Shown here: piece by piece, positions 4,750-11,079 of the stretch
Numbering within the stretch: position 1 is the first letter of the stretch
How the letters are laid out: each line of letters opens with the position of its first letter
NCBI GenBank assembly: GCA_030616465.1
Contig: JAUWXH010000020.1
Location: 1 to 11,079 of the forward strand
Origin: Planctomycetota bacterium
GTDB taxonomy: Bacteria; Planctomycetota; Phycisphaerae; UBA1845; Fen-1342
Length of the DNA: 11,079 nt
Reading direction: 5' to 3'
Position numbers and translations under genes: made by a program
Notes under the pieces: model-generated
The model's input: the letters and a program-made list of their open reading frames with translations, nothing else
The model's database searches: none
What the model was told of the DNA's origin: nothing

Positions 4750-7080
4750 TTACGGCACGCAGCCCCAGTCAGCCAGCAGGATGCCGAGGTCGGGGTGGCC
4801 GGTCTCTCCGTCGCCGTCGATGTCGCCCGGGCAATCGCCGCCGGTGCAACCCCAGTCTCCCAGCAGGATGCCGAGGTCGGAGTGGTCCGTGTCGCCGTCA
4901 CCGTCGAGGTCGCCCTCGCATCCCGAGGGGATATCCACGTCCGCGCTGACATCGAACGGCCGGAGCAAGCCGCCGGTGCTGTAGAGCGTGGTCTCTCCGT
5001 AAGCGTGGAGAAGCGTTCCGGCGGTCATGGTGTAGCGTGCGATCGTGTAGCTTCCGGGCACGTCAACGTTGGTGTCGAACCAGAGTGCCTGCAAGAGGTC
5101 ATCCTGTTTGATGGTCTCGTCGCCCACGAAGCCTGGGGCCTCGAAGTTCGGCGCGCTCCAGAAGCTGTCGAACTCGAGCGCTGGGAACACGTCCCAGACC
5201 ACGGTTTGCGGCATGTCGCCGTCCAGCGTCGGGTGCTGGTAGAACATTCCGTCGATGGTCGCCGTGCCCTTCGAGCTGGTCCAGTCATCATCGGGCATGG
5301 TGACGACCAGGTCGAACGTCTGGGCATGCTCCAGGGTGGGGTCGTCCGCCTTTGCCTCGGCCGTGATCGGCACTTCGACGAGCTCGTGCAGGACGGGTGG
5401 CGGCGGTGGGTCACCTTCCCCAACCAGTATGTCGTCGATGTACCAGTCGTCGTTGCTCTGGTTCCCATCCGTGCGGAAGCGGACGCGAAACTCGTTGTGG
5501 TAGGCGTCGCCGGGCAAGATGTGCTCGTGGTAGACGAATTCCGACTGGTCCACGCCGTTGGAGGTGACCGTGTTGATATTGATCCACGTGAGGTCGTCGT
5601 TCCAATAATCGACGTGGAGCTGCTCCCCGCTTTCGACGCCATGATGCTGGGTGTGGTAGGAGAGCTTCACGTCTGAATAGCCGTACAACAGGATGGGGTT
5701 CGTCCGGATGTCGTCGTCGTCCCCGTACGGGCGGGAGCCGCTGGAATCCAGGTTCACCGAGTAGGGGCTGCTGGGCTCGCTCACGGCGTTGGTGTTGGCG
5801 ACGCCGCCGTCGTTGTACGCCCACAGGTCGGCCCGCATGGTGCCGGTGAGGAAGTCGTCCCAGAAGGGCGGGGTGATGGGGTCGAACTCGTCGTGCAGAC
5901 AGTGTCTGCTGTTCCTGAAGCTGATGATCTCACCCTGGGCTCGCCAGCCGAATTCTGGGGCACCGATGCCGTCGCAGCCGTTGATGCTGGAACACATGAT
6001 GTGGCAGTCAGAATAGGGGTCGCAGTGCCTTGCGTACCAGTTGTGCCCCAATTCATGGGCGTGCAGGGCGACGCGTTTGGGCCAGCTGCTGCCGCCGAAT
6101 TTCGACTGGCAGAGGCTGTAGTGGGTACCGGAGGTGCAGATCACGCCGAGCCAGGCGATGCCGATGACACCGCCGTACAGATCCCGGCCGGTGAACAGTT
6201 GGGCCACATCGCGCCGGATGCCCGAGAGCTGGGAGTTCCAGACGCTCCCCATCTGGTTGAGCAGAATCTCCGGGTTGCTGGTGGTATAGGGGTCGTCGCC
6301 GGCGGAGGTGCGGACGACAACTGTGGTTACTTCATAGGTGATGTCGGTGTCGCGCTCGTAGACGGTCTCGACGTCGTTGTAGATACCTTCCATGTCGTGC
6401 AGGGTGGCGTCGAGGTTGTAGCCGAGCCTCTGGTAGAAGGGATAGTCGGCTTCGAGCCCGATTTCGCAGATGTCCTGGCCGGTTGGTCCACGGTCCCCGG
6501 GGCCCGCGCCGTCATCTCTGGGCCCGACCTGATGAAGTACGTCGTCGGTGCCGCAACGATGATCGTAGTCCGGCAAGACGTCCGAGCCCCGGTAGACGAC
6601 ATGGTCTGCCGGGCCGGCGTCACTCACCACGCCGGCGAGCGGCTCGACATACCATACCTCCTCGTTGCTGGGGTAGATGGAGGCGGTCAGCCTGCCGTCC
6701 GACAACGACGCGGCCACGCGGCTGTCACCCACGCCGAGGACGAACCCGCGATAGGTCCGCGGGGCGGGGGGCTCGACCGCGATCAGGCCATTGCCCTCGT
6801 CCACGAGCAGCCGGAAATCGTCGCTGCGGAGCGAGTGCTGCCGCAGGTGCAAGACGCGGTCCACTCCGTCGATGGTGACGTGGACGGCGAGCTGCTCCGG
6901 ATTCATCGTGGGCAGGTCGAGTTGCTGGACAGTGAAGTCGGTGATCTGTAGCGTGTCGCCGATCGTGCCGGCCGGCCTGTTGGGGTTTGCCAGATCCTGT
7001 GCCTGAGCCGTTCCCGCCACGAGCAGAAACCCCAAGCACAAACCGAGGGCTGCGTGTGCCTCCTTCAGCCGCAAATACAT
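4750..7080 (-). CDS. Secreted reprolysin-like (metzincin) metalloprotease with C-terminal dockerin pair
   Basis: 776 residues. A signal peptide (1-27, ending AGTAQA) is followed by an adamalysin-type prodomain (about 40-200; LRSDDFRLLVDEGNG, RTYRGFVLGVGDSRVAASLS) containing RCGTDD at Cys176, placed like a cysteine switch that keeps a zymogen inactive. The catalytic domain (about 205-400) carries the metzincin zinc motif HELGHNWYARH (His342, Glu343, His346, His352) and a likely Met-turn at Met362 (CHIMCSS). Residues 408-555 form a MAM/jelly-roll-like domain (LWAYNDGG ... LSYHTQHHGVESGEQLHV ... DDWYIDDILVG), followed by PPPPP. A beta-rich segment (about 565-715) precedes two dockerin segments (723-775). 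It is expected to cleave proteins outside the cell or in the periplasm, anchored through the dockerins. AAAGGAGG 6 bases before the ATG fixes the start. It is a single gene bounded by a terminator. M12B is assigned by motif; other metzincin families are possible. Confidence 0.9.
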   Translation of the reverse strand: MYLRLKEAHAALGLCLGFLLVAGTAQAQDLANPNRPAGTIGDTLQITDFTVQQLDLPTMNPEQLAVHVTIDGVDRVLHLRQHSLRSDDFRLLVDEGNGLIAVEPPAPRTYRGFVLGVGDSRVAASLSDGRLTASIYPSNEEVWYVEPLAGVVSDAGPADHVVYRGSDVLPDYDHRCGTDDVLHQVGPRDDGAGPGDRGPTGQDICEIGLEADYPFYQRLGYNLDATLHDMEGIYNDVETVYERDTDITYEVTTVVVRTSAGDDPYTTSNPEILLNQMGSVWNSQLSGIRRDVAQLFTGRDLYGGVIGIAWLGVICTSGTHYSLCQSKFGGSSWPKRVALHAHELGHNWYARHCDPYSDCHIMCSSINGCDGIGAPEFGWRAQGEIISFRNSRHCLHDEFDPITPPFWDDFLTGTMRADLWAYNDGGVANTNAVSEPSSPYSVNLDSSGSRPYGDDDDIRTNPILLYGYSDVKLSYHTQHHGVESGEQLHVDYWNDDLTWININTVTSNGVDQSEFVYHEHILPGDAYHNEFRVRFRTDGNQSNDDWYIDDILVGEGDPPPPPVLHELVEVPITAEAKADDPTLEHAQTFDLVVTMPDDDWTSSKGTATIDGMFYQHPTLDGDMPQTVVWDVFPALEFDSFWSAPNFEAPGFVGDETIKQDDLLQALWFDTNVDVPGSYTIARYTMTAGTLLHAYGETTLYSTGGLLRPFDVSADVDIPSGCEGDLDGDGDTDHSDLGILLGDWGCTGGDCPGDIDGDGETGHPDLGILLADWGCVP

Positions 7081-7742
7081 ATTGTGCCTCCTTTCAGTTG
7101 AGACTCTACTGATGCCGCGATGGATGCTCCGGCACCTTCCTGCATGTCGAGGGAGTGCGCGCGCATCTCTCGGCCGTCTGTTATCACCACGGACGTCTCG
7201 AGGTCCGATCTAGCCGGTTTGCAGACCTACTCGACCACCAGCGCCGGGCTGGCCCGCGTCGCCCGAACGCAGGAGCCTGTCGCGGCAGCTCACACCGGGG
7301 CCGACCGCCTCAGGCTGCGCTGGCCGGTCGCACAGCGCACTAAGATAGGGCGCTCCCCAGCCGGCCGGCTATTGGGCGAAGCAGGCTCGTATCCGAGTCG
7401 GGGGTGAACAACCCGACCTTGCTCGCGTGCCCGACGACAAGCCGGGGGGACAAGAGGTACACTCACCGAACTCGAGCGCGTCCCCGCCCGACGCAACCCC
7501 ACCGGCGGCCCATCCCTGTTGCTCGCCCAGAAAAGGGCACACGCTCGCCTCTTTTAGGATACCCGCGACTTACCTCATGGTCAATGATCAATGCTTGCAG
7601 GTTGGGGTTGACCACAGCCTGGTCAACGCTGGAAACCGGTTCACGGCCCCGGCTATTCGCGAGTTATCGGTCCAAATTGACTCGCCCCGGTGCCGCGGTG
7701 TACACGGCCACCCTGGGTGGAGCCGGCCACCCCCGTTGGAGC
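7081..7742. other. Long intergenic region with no convincing gene
   Basis: This region lies behind the stop of the 627-residue membrane protein and ahead of the protease. Open frames on both strands give low-complexity arginine/proline/serine-rich translations without recognisable motifs, and none has a good ribosome site. It must hold the protease promoter, but I see only a weak -10-like TAGAGT on the minus strand near 7103-7108. The one structured element is GTTGACCA (7607-7614) and TGGTCAAC (7620-7627), an 8-bp inverted repeat with a 5-base spacer. That could be an operator or a short hairpin downstream of the membrane-protein gene. No T-run follows on either strand. Confidence 0.5.
7087..7094 (-). 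promoter_or_regulatory. Strong ribosome binding site of the metalloprotease
   Basis: AAAGGAGG on the minus strand, 6 bases before the ATG at 7080. It is the best Shine-Dalgarno match in the window and suggests efficient translation. Confidence 0.85.
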
Positions 7743-9626
7743 TCAACCCGGCGATTCGAGCCGCCGCCGCCGCAGGTCGTGCCGCAGGCGTCGCAGTCTG
7801 GGAAGCTGGCCCACCGCCTGTTCCTCGGTCACTCGCTGGTAGTCCCCGGCGGGGTGTTGCTGATACAGCGGTTCCGGGCCCTCGTCGAAGCCCAACACCG
7901 TCCCCCTGGGCCAGAAGTCCGTCGTCGTCAGAAGTCGGCGATGACCCGACTGGTCGGGCGGCAAGGGGCGTAGCAACCGCGTGTGCGTGCCGGCCTCAAA
8001 GTGGCTCGTCGCCTCGATCAGCCAGGTGCCTTCGTCCCGCTGAGCGACCCAGGCCTCGGCAATTGACTCCAAGGGCGGGCAGACGAAAGACGGTCCAACC
8101 GGGAACTCCCAGCTTCGGCGCTGCCCAGGCGTCTTTAAGGTACGCCTGACCGTGCCCGAGCCTGCGTCGAGACGCTCTTCAACAGTGACCGGCACCCGCC
8201 CTTGCCAAGTGTCGATGTCCCCCTGGAATCTGTAGTCGTAGCCGCGCGCGTGTCCGTCGATCGTCCAGCGTTCGAGCTGCGGCCTGGATTCCCCTTCTGT
8301 GCTGCGCAAGTACAGCGTGTGGCCGCGGTAGCCCGTCGCGGGGTCGTCGGCGAGGGCGGCGCGCCCGATGTAGACACCTCGGGGATACTTCGCTCCTGGT
8401 TCGAGGTAGTAGGCCTCCGTCGGCAAGCGCCCCCACCACGGCACGGCGCCTTTCTGAGTGAGGATGTCGGCGAGCTCCCGGCCGGCGGCCGCGGCGACCT
8501 GCAACGGGGGGAGCGCCTCCGTTGGTCCGCACGTCAGCGCCTGCGCCAGCTTCCGGGCCGCTTCGTCGGCCGCTTCGGCAAAACCGGCCCCACTGAACAC
8601 GAATATCAGCGCCGCCCACTCGGCAGACTCCGCAACCAGCCACACCGAGGCCACACGATGGTCGGAACGACCGAAAGCCGGGTGACGCATCGCCGCAATC
8701 CTCGCGCCGTCCTCGCGCCGCGATTCCGCAACGCGTGCATCCCTTGGTGCCAGGCCCCAGTAGTAGCTGCCGAAGTTCACCAGCAGGTCGGGCGGCGTCT
8801 GACCTCCCGTCAGCCACGTGCGGAAAACACCCAGCGACCACGCGGGCATGCCGTCTACGCAGCTCTGCACATAAAACCCGGGGACCTCGGGAAAGTCCGG
8901 GCCGAACACCTTCCAGCTCTCATTCTCAGGGACCTCGATGCCGGCGTACCGCAGGAGTTCCGCTGGTTTCGTCGTGAAGGCCGGATCTTCCAGGCGAATC
9001 GCGGCGCACAGGTTGTCCAGCAATTCGAGCTGGGCCGCCGTCAGACCGGTCAGTGGCACGTATTCCACCATGATGATGTCGCCACGCGGCGAACAGGCCA
9101 CGCGCAGCACCTGCTCTTGAAGGTGCACACGACCGAAGGCTAAATGGCGGACGATGCGACGAACCTGAATGCCCGCAAGCGGTCCGACGCGGGCCGGCTC
9201 GGGCGCCGTGCTCTTGGCCCATTCCTGAAGATTGCGCCACTTCAGGATTTCCTCCGGCGGCACGAACGTGGCGTTGCGCACGTACTGGAACCTGACGTAG
9301 CGCTCGAGGGTTACCTCGCCGCGGCCGGTGCTCTCTCGCCCGGCCGGCAGGGCAAAGGTGCCCGGGTTGCGTGGATCCTGCCTCCATCCCTTTGGTGGTC
9401 GCACGACCAGCGGGGTGCCATCGATACGCACCTCGCCCCCCAGGGCGCGCTTGTCATACGCCTGCCACCATGCCAGCCCCAGCGTCCCGACCAGCACGGC
9501 GGCGGCGCATACCAGCAGGAGCCTGGGCCGACCCGGTTTGGATCCCGAGTGAACCTCGAACATAGGTAAGGCATCATACGCGGCAAGCCGCGGGGTTTGA
9601 ATGATGTGCTGTCGCGCCGAGGGCAT
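7743..9626 (-). CDS. Single-pass membrane protein of unknown function, last gene of a four-gene operon
   Basis: I do not recognise this 627-residue protein. From the ATG at 9626 it has a basic N-terminus, one hydrophobic helix at residues 35-54 (RLLLVCAAAVLVGTLGLAWW) and a large soluble part, probably outside the membrane. An internal ATG at 9563 (MFEVHSGSKPGRPRLLL) gives a more ordinary membrane-anchor N-terminus; neither start has a clear ribosome site. The first ATG is 3 bases after the preceding gene's TGA, suggesting translational coupling. Residues about 60-220 and 235-375 each look like a mixed alpha/beta lobe ending in an amphipathic helix (LTAAQLELLDNLCAAIRLED; EAADEAARKLAQAL). This might be a repeated PsbP/Mog1-like fold, a weak impression. 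Residues about 400-560 are beta-rich, and the C-terminus is arginine-rich (RLRRLRHDLRRRRLESPG). Composition matches its neighbours. Confidence 0.75.
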   Translation of the reverse strand: MPSARQHIIQTPRLAAYDALPMFEVHSGSKPGRPRLLLVCAAAVLVGTLGLAWWQAYDKRALGGEVRIDGTPLVVRPPKGWRQDPRNPGTFALPAGRESTGRGEVTLERYVRFQYVRNATFVPPEEILKWRNLQEWAKSTAPEPARVGPLAGIQVRRIVRHLAFGRVHLQEQVLRVACSPRGDIIMVEYVPLTGLTAAQLELLDNLCAAIRLEDPAFTTKPAELLRYAGIEVPENESWKVFGPDFPEVPGFYVQSCVDGMPAWSLGVFRTWLTGGQTPPDLLVNFGSYYWGLAPRDARVAESRREDGARIAAMRHPAFGRSDHRVASVWLVAESAEWAALIFVFSGAGFAEAADEAARKLAQALTCGPTEALPPLQVAAAAGRELADILTQKGAVPWWGRLPTEAYYLEPGAKYPRGVYIGRAALADDPATGYRGHTLYLRSTEGESRPQLERWTIDGHARGYDYRFQGDIDTWQGRVPVTVEERLDAGSGTVRRTLKTPGQRRSWEFPVGPSFVCPPLESIAEAWVAQRDEGTWLIEATSHFEAGTHTRLLRPLPPDQSGHRRLLTTTDFWPRGTVLGFDEGPEPLYQQHPAGDYQRVTEEQAVGQLPRLRRLRHDLRRRRLESPG

Positions 9627-9629
9627 ACC

Positions 9630-10397
9630 TCATAGGCGCCGCGTCCAGGCCTCGCTGCTGTAGCGTGCGCGGCGTTGCTCGACGTCGGCCAGCTCCGCAG
9701 CCGACCAGGTCGTGGGGCGAGGCTCCAGTGATAGTGCTACCGCCAAGCGGGTCAGAAACGCCTCGATCCAGTGCTCGACTCTCTCGGCGGGCGGTTCACC
9801 GAGGTCCGCGCCCGGGTGACCGGCGAAGCGTCGCCCGAGCAGGAGCGAGCCGTGCTGGAGTACCCGCCCGGGGATGCGCCGCTGGGCGCTGCCGAGCAGC
9901 TTCCTCTCGCCCAGGATCAGGTCCGTCCGCCCCGGCTTCTCGAAGCAGAAGAACGGCCCGCCGCGCGGCGCGGGGAACGGGAGCGAGTCGGGGGCCATCT
10001 CGCTGTCGGGTACCTCCGCCGCAATGGCCTCGTGCCAGCAACAATGGACCAACCGGTAGAGCGCGGCCGGGGCTTGGCGGGTCGCGGGGACGGTCTCGTC
10101 GATCACGAGGCAGTAGGTCACCTCGCAATCGTGCAGGATTGCCCCGCCGCCGGTCAGCCGGCGAACGACGGCCAGTTCACGGAGTTCGTCCGGCAATTGG
10201 GCAAGCTCGTCGTGACGCTGGAAATAGCCGAGGCTAATGGTCGGCGGCGACCAGCCGTAGATGCGAACCGCCGCCGGCCGCAGGCGCTCGGAATACAGCA
10301 AGTGCTCATCCCGGGCCATATTCGTCGGCCCATCAAGCGGCGGATCGCGGAAAACGTGCAGGCAACGAGTCACGGTGGTCAATCTGCACCAAACCAC
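9630..10397 (-). CDS. LipM/LplA-family octanoyltransferase or lipoate-protein ligase
   Basis: 255 residues of the BPL/LplA/LipB fold, which moves octanoyl or lipoyl groups onto a lysine of lipoyl-domain proteins in the cytoplasm. Motifs in order: DGPTNMARDEHLL (24-34), IYGWSPPTISLGYFQ (46-60), RRLTGGGAILHDCEVTY (79-95), FFCFEKPGRTDLIL (149-162), and RKLLGSAQRR..GRVLQHGSLLL (165-187). Cys151 sits where LipM octanoyltransferases keep their acyl-thioester cysteine, and Lys166 where the family lysine is expected. This favours LipM over an ATP-using LplA, which also usually has an extra C-terminal domain that is missing here. The GTG at 10397 overlaps the previous gene; in-frame TTG 10382 (overlapping its TGA) and GTG 10373 are equally plausible starts, and none has a good ribosome site. 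No lipoyl-domain or GcvH gene lies in the window. It is coupled on both sides to genes of other kinds. Confidence 0.87.
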   Translation of the reverse strand: MVWCRLTTVTRCLHVFRDPPLDGPTNMARDEHLLYSERLRPAAVRIYGWSPPTISLGYFQRHDELAQLPDELRELAVVRRLTGGGAILHDCEVTYCLVIDETVPATRQAPAALYRLVHCCWHEAIAAEVPDSEMAPDSLPFPAPRGGPFFCFEKPGRTDLILGERKLLGSAQRRIPGRVLQHGSLLLGRRFAGHPGADLGEPPAERVEHWIEAFLTRLAVALSLEPRPTTWSAAELADVEQRRARYSSEAWTRRL

Positions 10398-10987
10398 TCT
10401 CGAAGCGTATCCCGTAGTCTGGCGAACGCCGCGTCGTTACAGCGCTGCACGCTAACCCTCTGCGCCAACTGCGCGTAGATCGCAGCCGAGCGGACCTTGC
10501 GGGCCCGCCGAAGGACTACGCTCATCAGCTCCTTCGGGCGAATCGGCTTGGGAGCCCCCTGGGCCCACCAGTCATGTTCGTCGGCGATGTCGCGGATTTC
10601 GTTCTGCGCAAGACCGAGAATGCGCGGCACGTGCGGCGAGTCGCTCCAGACCCAGGCTTCAAGCTCCGGATCAATTGCGATGACCCGTGAGCGCCCCTGC
10701 CAGCCACGCCCATTCAGCCGCTGCTGGATCTCGCCCTCAAGCCGCTGGCGGGGACCCGGGGAGCCGGAGAACTCAACGTCCAGCACAGCCAGCGCATACC
10801 GGTGCGTTTGAAGGAATTGGCGAAGGAACTCGGGCGCCCCACGGAGGACCCCGGGATCGCTGTCCTCATGTGGAAAGACGTCGAAGCTAATCGGTCTGAG
10901 ATTGAGTGACCTCCGTCGGCGTTCCAGGAGCACCCGCAATGTCGTCCCGATGTGCTTATCTGCGACCAGCGCGACAAGGTCTTTCAC
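10379..10987 (-). CDS. DUF4276/TOPRIM-like protein, possibly MAD4-related (defence)
   Basis: 202 residues, GTG start at 10987 inside a GTGA overlap with the upstream gene, so probably translationally coupled. Visible features: an N-terminal strand VALVADK, YALAVLDVEFSG around residues 64-75 (Asp70/Glu72), and VIAIDPELEAWVWSDSPHV at 102-120. The PELEAW box is typical of DUF4276-like TOPRIM-fold proteins. The C-terminal pattern KPIRPKE ... RSAAIYAQLAQRVS ... CNDAAFARLRDTLREWF resembles proteins I remember being named methylation-associated defence system MAD4; this is memory, not a search. Such proteins often sit beside ATPases in anti-phage modules as possible nucleases. The canonical TOPRIM glutamate near the N-terminus is replaced by Ala/Asp (VALVADK) and the DxD by DVE, so catalysis is uncertain. 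Next in the operon is a lipoyl-transfer gene, not a methylase or kinase as in full MADS loci. Confidence 0.72.
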   Translation of the reverse strand: MKDLVALVADKHIGTTLRVLLERRRRSLNLRPISFDVFPHEDSDPGVLRGAPEFLRQFLQTHRYALAVLDVEFSGSPGPRQRLEGEIQQRLNGRGWQGRSRVIAIDPELEAWVWSDSPHVPRILGLAQNEIRDIADEHDWWAQGAPKPIRPKELMSVVLRRARKVRSAAIYAQLAQRVSVQRCNDAAFARLRDTLREWFGAD

Positions 10988-11079
10988 GACAGGACGCCCG
11001 AAGCATAGAGGGTGCTCAAGCTAACTTCACCCTTCCAGTCGGCCAGATAAGGGTGGCGATCGCCCCTGATGACCTCGGC
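10984..11079 (-). CDS. C-terminal tail of a gene cut by the right edge, possibly an AAA ATPase
   Basis: On the minus strand, 31 codons are open from the window edge to TGA 10984-10986. They include GDRHPYLADWKGEVSLS and TLYASGVLS. The stop overlaps the next gene's start as GTGA, the classic layout of a translationally coupled pair, which is the main argument that this is real coding sequence. The tail carries no diagnostic motif. In many defence-like pairs a DUF4276-type protein is preceded by a predicted ATPase whose C-terminus looks like this, so an ATPase is my guess; the Walker motifs would lie outside the window. Confidence 0.55.
   Translation of the reverse strand, partial: AEVIRGDRHPYLADWKGEVSLSTLYASGVLS

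Noticed and set aside
4612..5676. Plus-strand open frame of 354 codons opposite the metalloprotease
   Set aside because: It is the mirror of a well-supported protease/dockerin frame. The valine/glycine/aspartate-rich translation has no motifs, and long antisense frames are expected at this GC content.
5893..6951. Plus-strand open frame of 352 codons
   Set aside because: It lies exactly opposite the prodomain and zinc-site coding region of the protease. It is a codon-bias shadow with no ribosome site.
7427..8149. Plus-strand open frame of 240 codons entering the 3' part of the membrane-protein gene
   Set aside because: The translation is low-complexity Pro/Ser/Arg, there is no ribosome site, and the overlapping minus-strand frame is longer and fits the operon.
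8202..9143. Plus-strand open frame of 313 codons
   Set aside because: It is antisense to the 627-residue protein, which has a membrane helix and operon context. The antisense frame has neither.

Overview
The window looks like chromosomal DNA of a GC-rich planctomycete, most likely a Phycisphaerae-type lineage. The main reason is that two secreted proteins end in planctomycete-style paired dockerin repeats (DxDGDGxT..DLGxLLxxWGC). A membrane-anchored prepilin/H-X9-DG-like protein fits the same group. There are nine protein genes, two of them cut by the window edges. No rRNA, tRNA, CRISPR array or insertion sequence was recognised.

Left part (1-3160): the window opens inside rtcB (RNA ligase, + strand), of which only the C-terminal 221 residues are present. 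It converges on a small secreted dockerin protein (946-1680, -), with a degenerate interspersed inverted-repeat element (678-782) between them. Upstream of the dockerin gene, on the same strand, is the prepilin-like protein (1924-2922, -). Both minus-strand genes stop at TAG. Each TAG is followed, in the same frame, by a stray half-dockerin that ends at a second TAG (784-945 and 1825-1923).

Middle (3161-7742): a 461-residue alkaline-phosphatase-superfamily phosphohydrolase (+), with a good -10 box in front of it, converges on a large secreted metzincin protease (4750-7080, -). The protease has a prodomain with a cysteine-switch-like CG, the zinc motif HELGHNWYARH, a jelly-roll domain and a terminal dockerin pair. 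A strong bidirectional hairpin separates the two genes. Upstream of the protease is a roughly 660-base stretch with no convincing gene.

Right part (7743-11079): four minus-strand genes are packed as an operon. In transcription order they are the tail of an unidentified protein, a DUF4276/TOPRIM-like protein that resembles what I remember as MAD4 of the methylation-associated defence system, a LipM/LplA-type octanoyl/lipoyl transferase, and a 627-residue single-pass membrane protein of unknown function. The first junction is a GTGA overlap, the second an overlap, and the third a 3-base gap. Joining a possible anti-phage module to a lipoyl-transfer enzyme and an uncharacterised membrane protein is the least expected arrangement here, and the rest of the system lies beyond the right edge.
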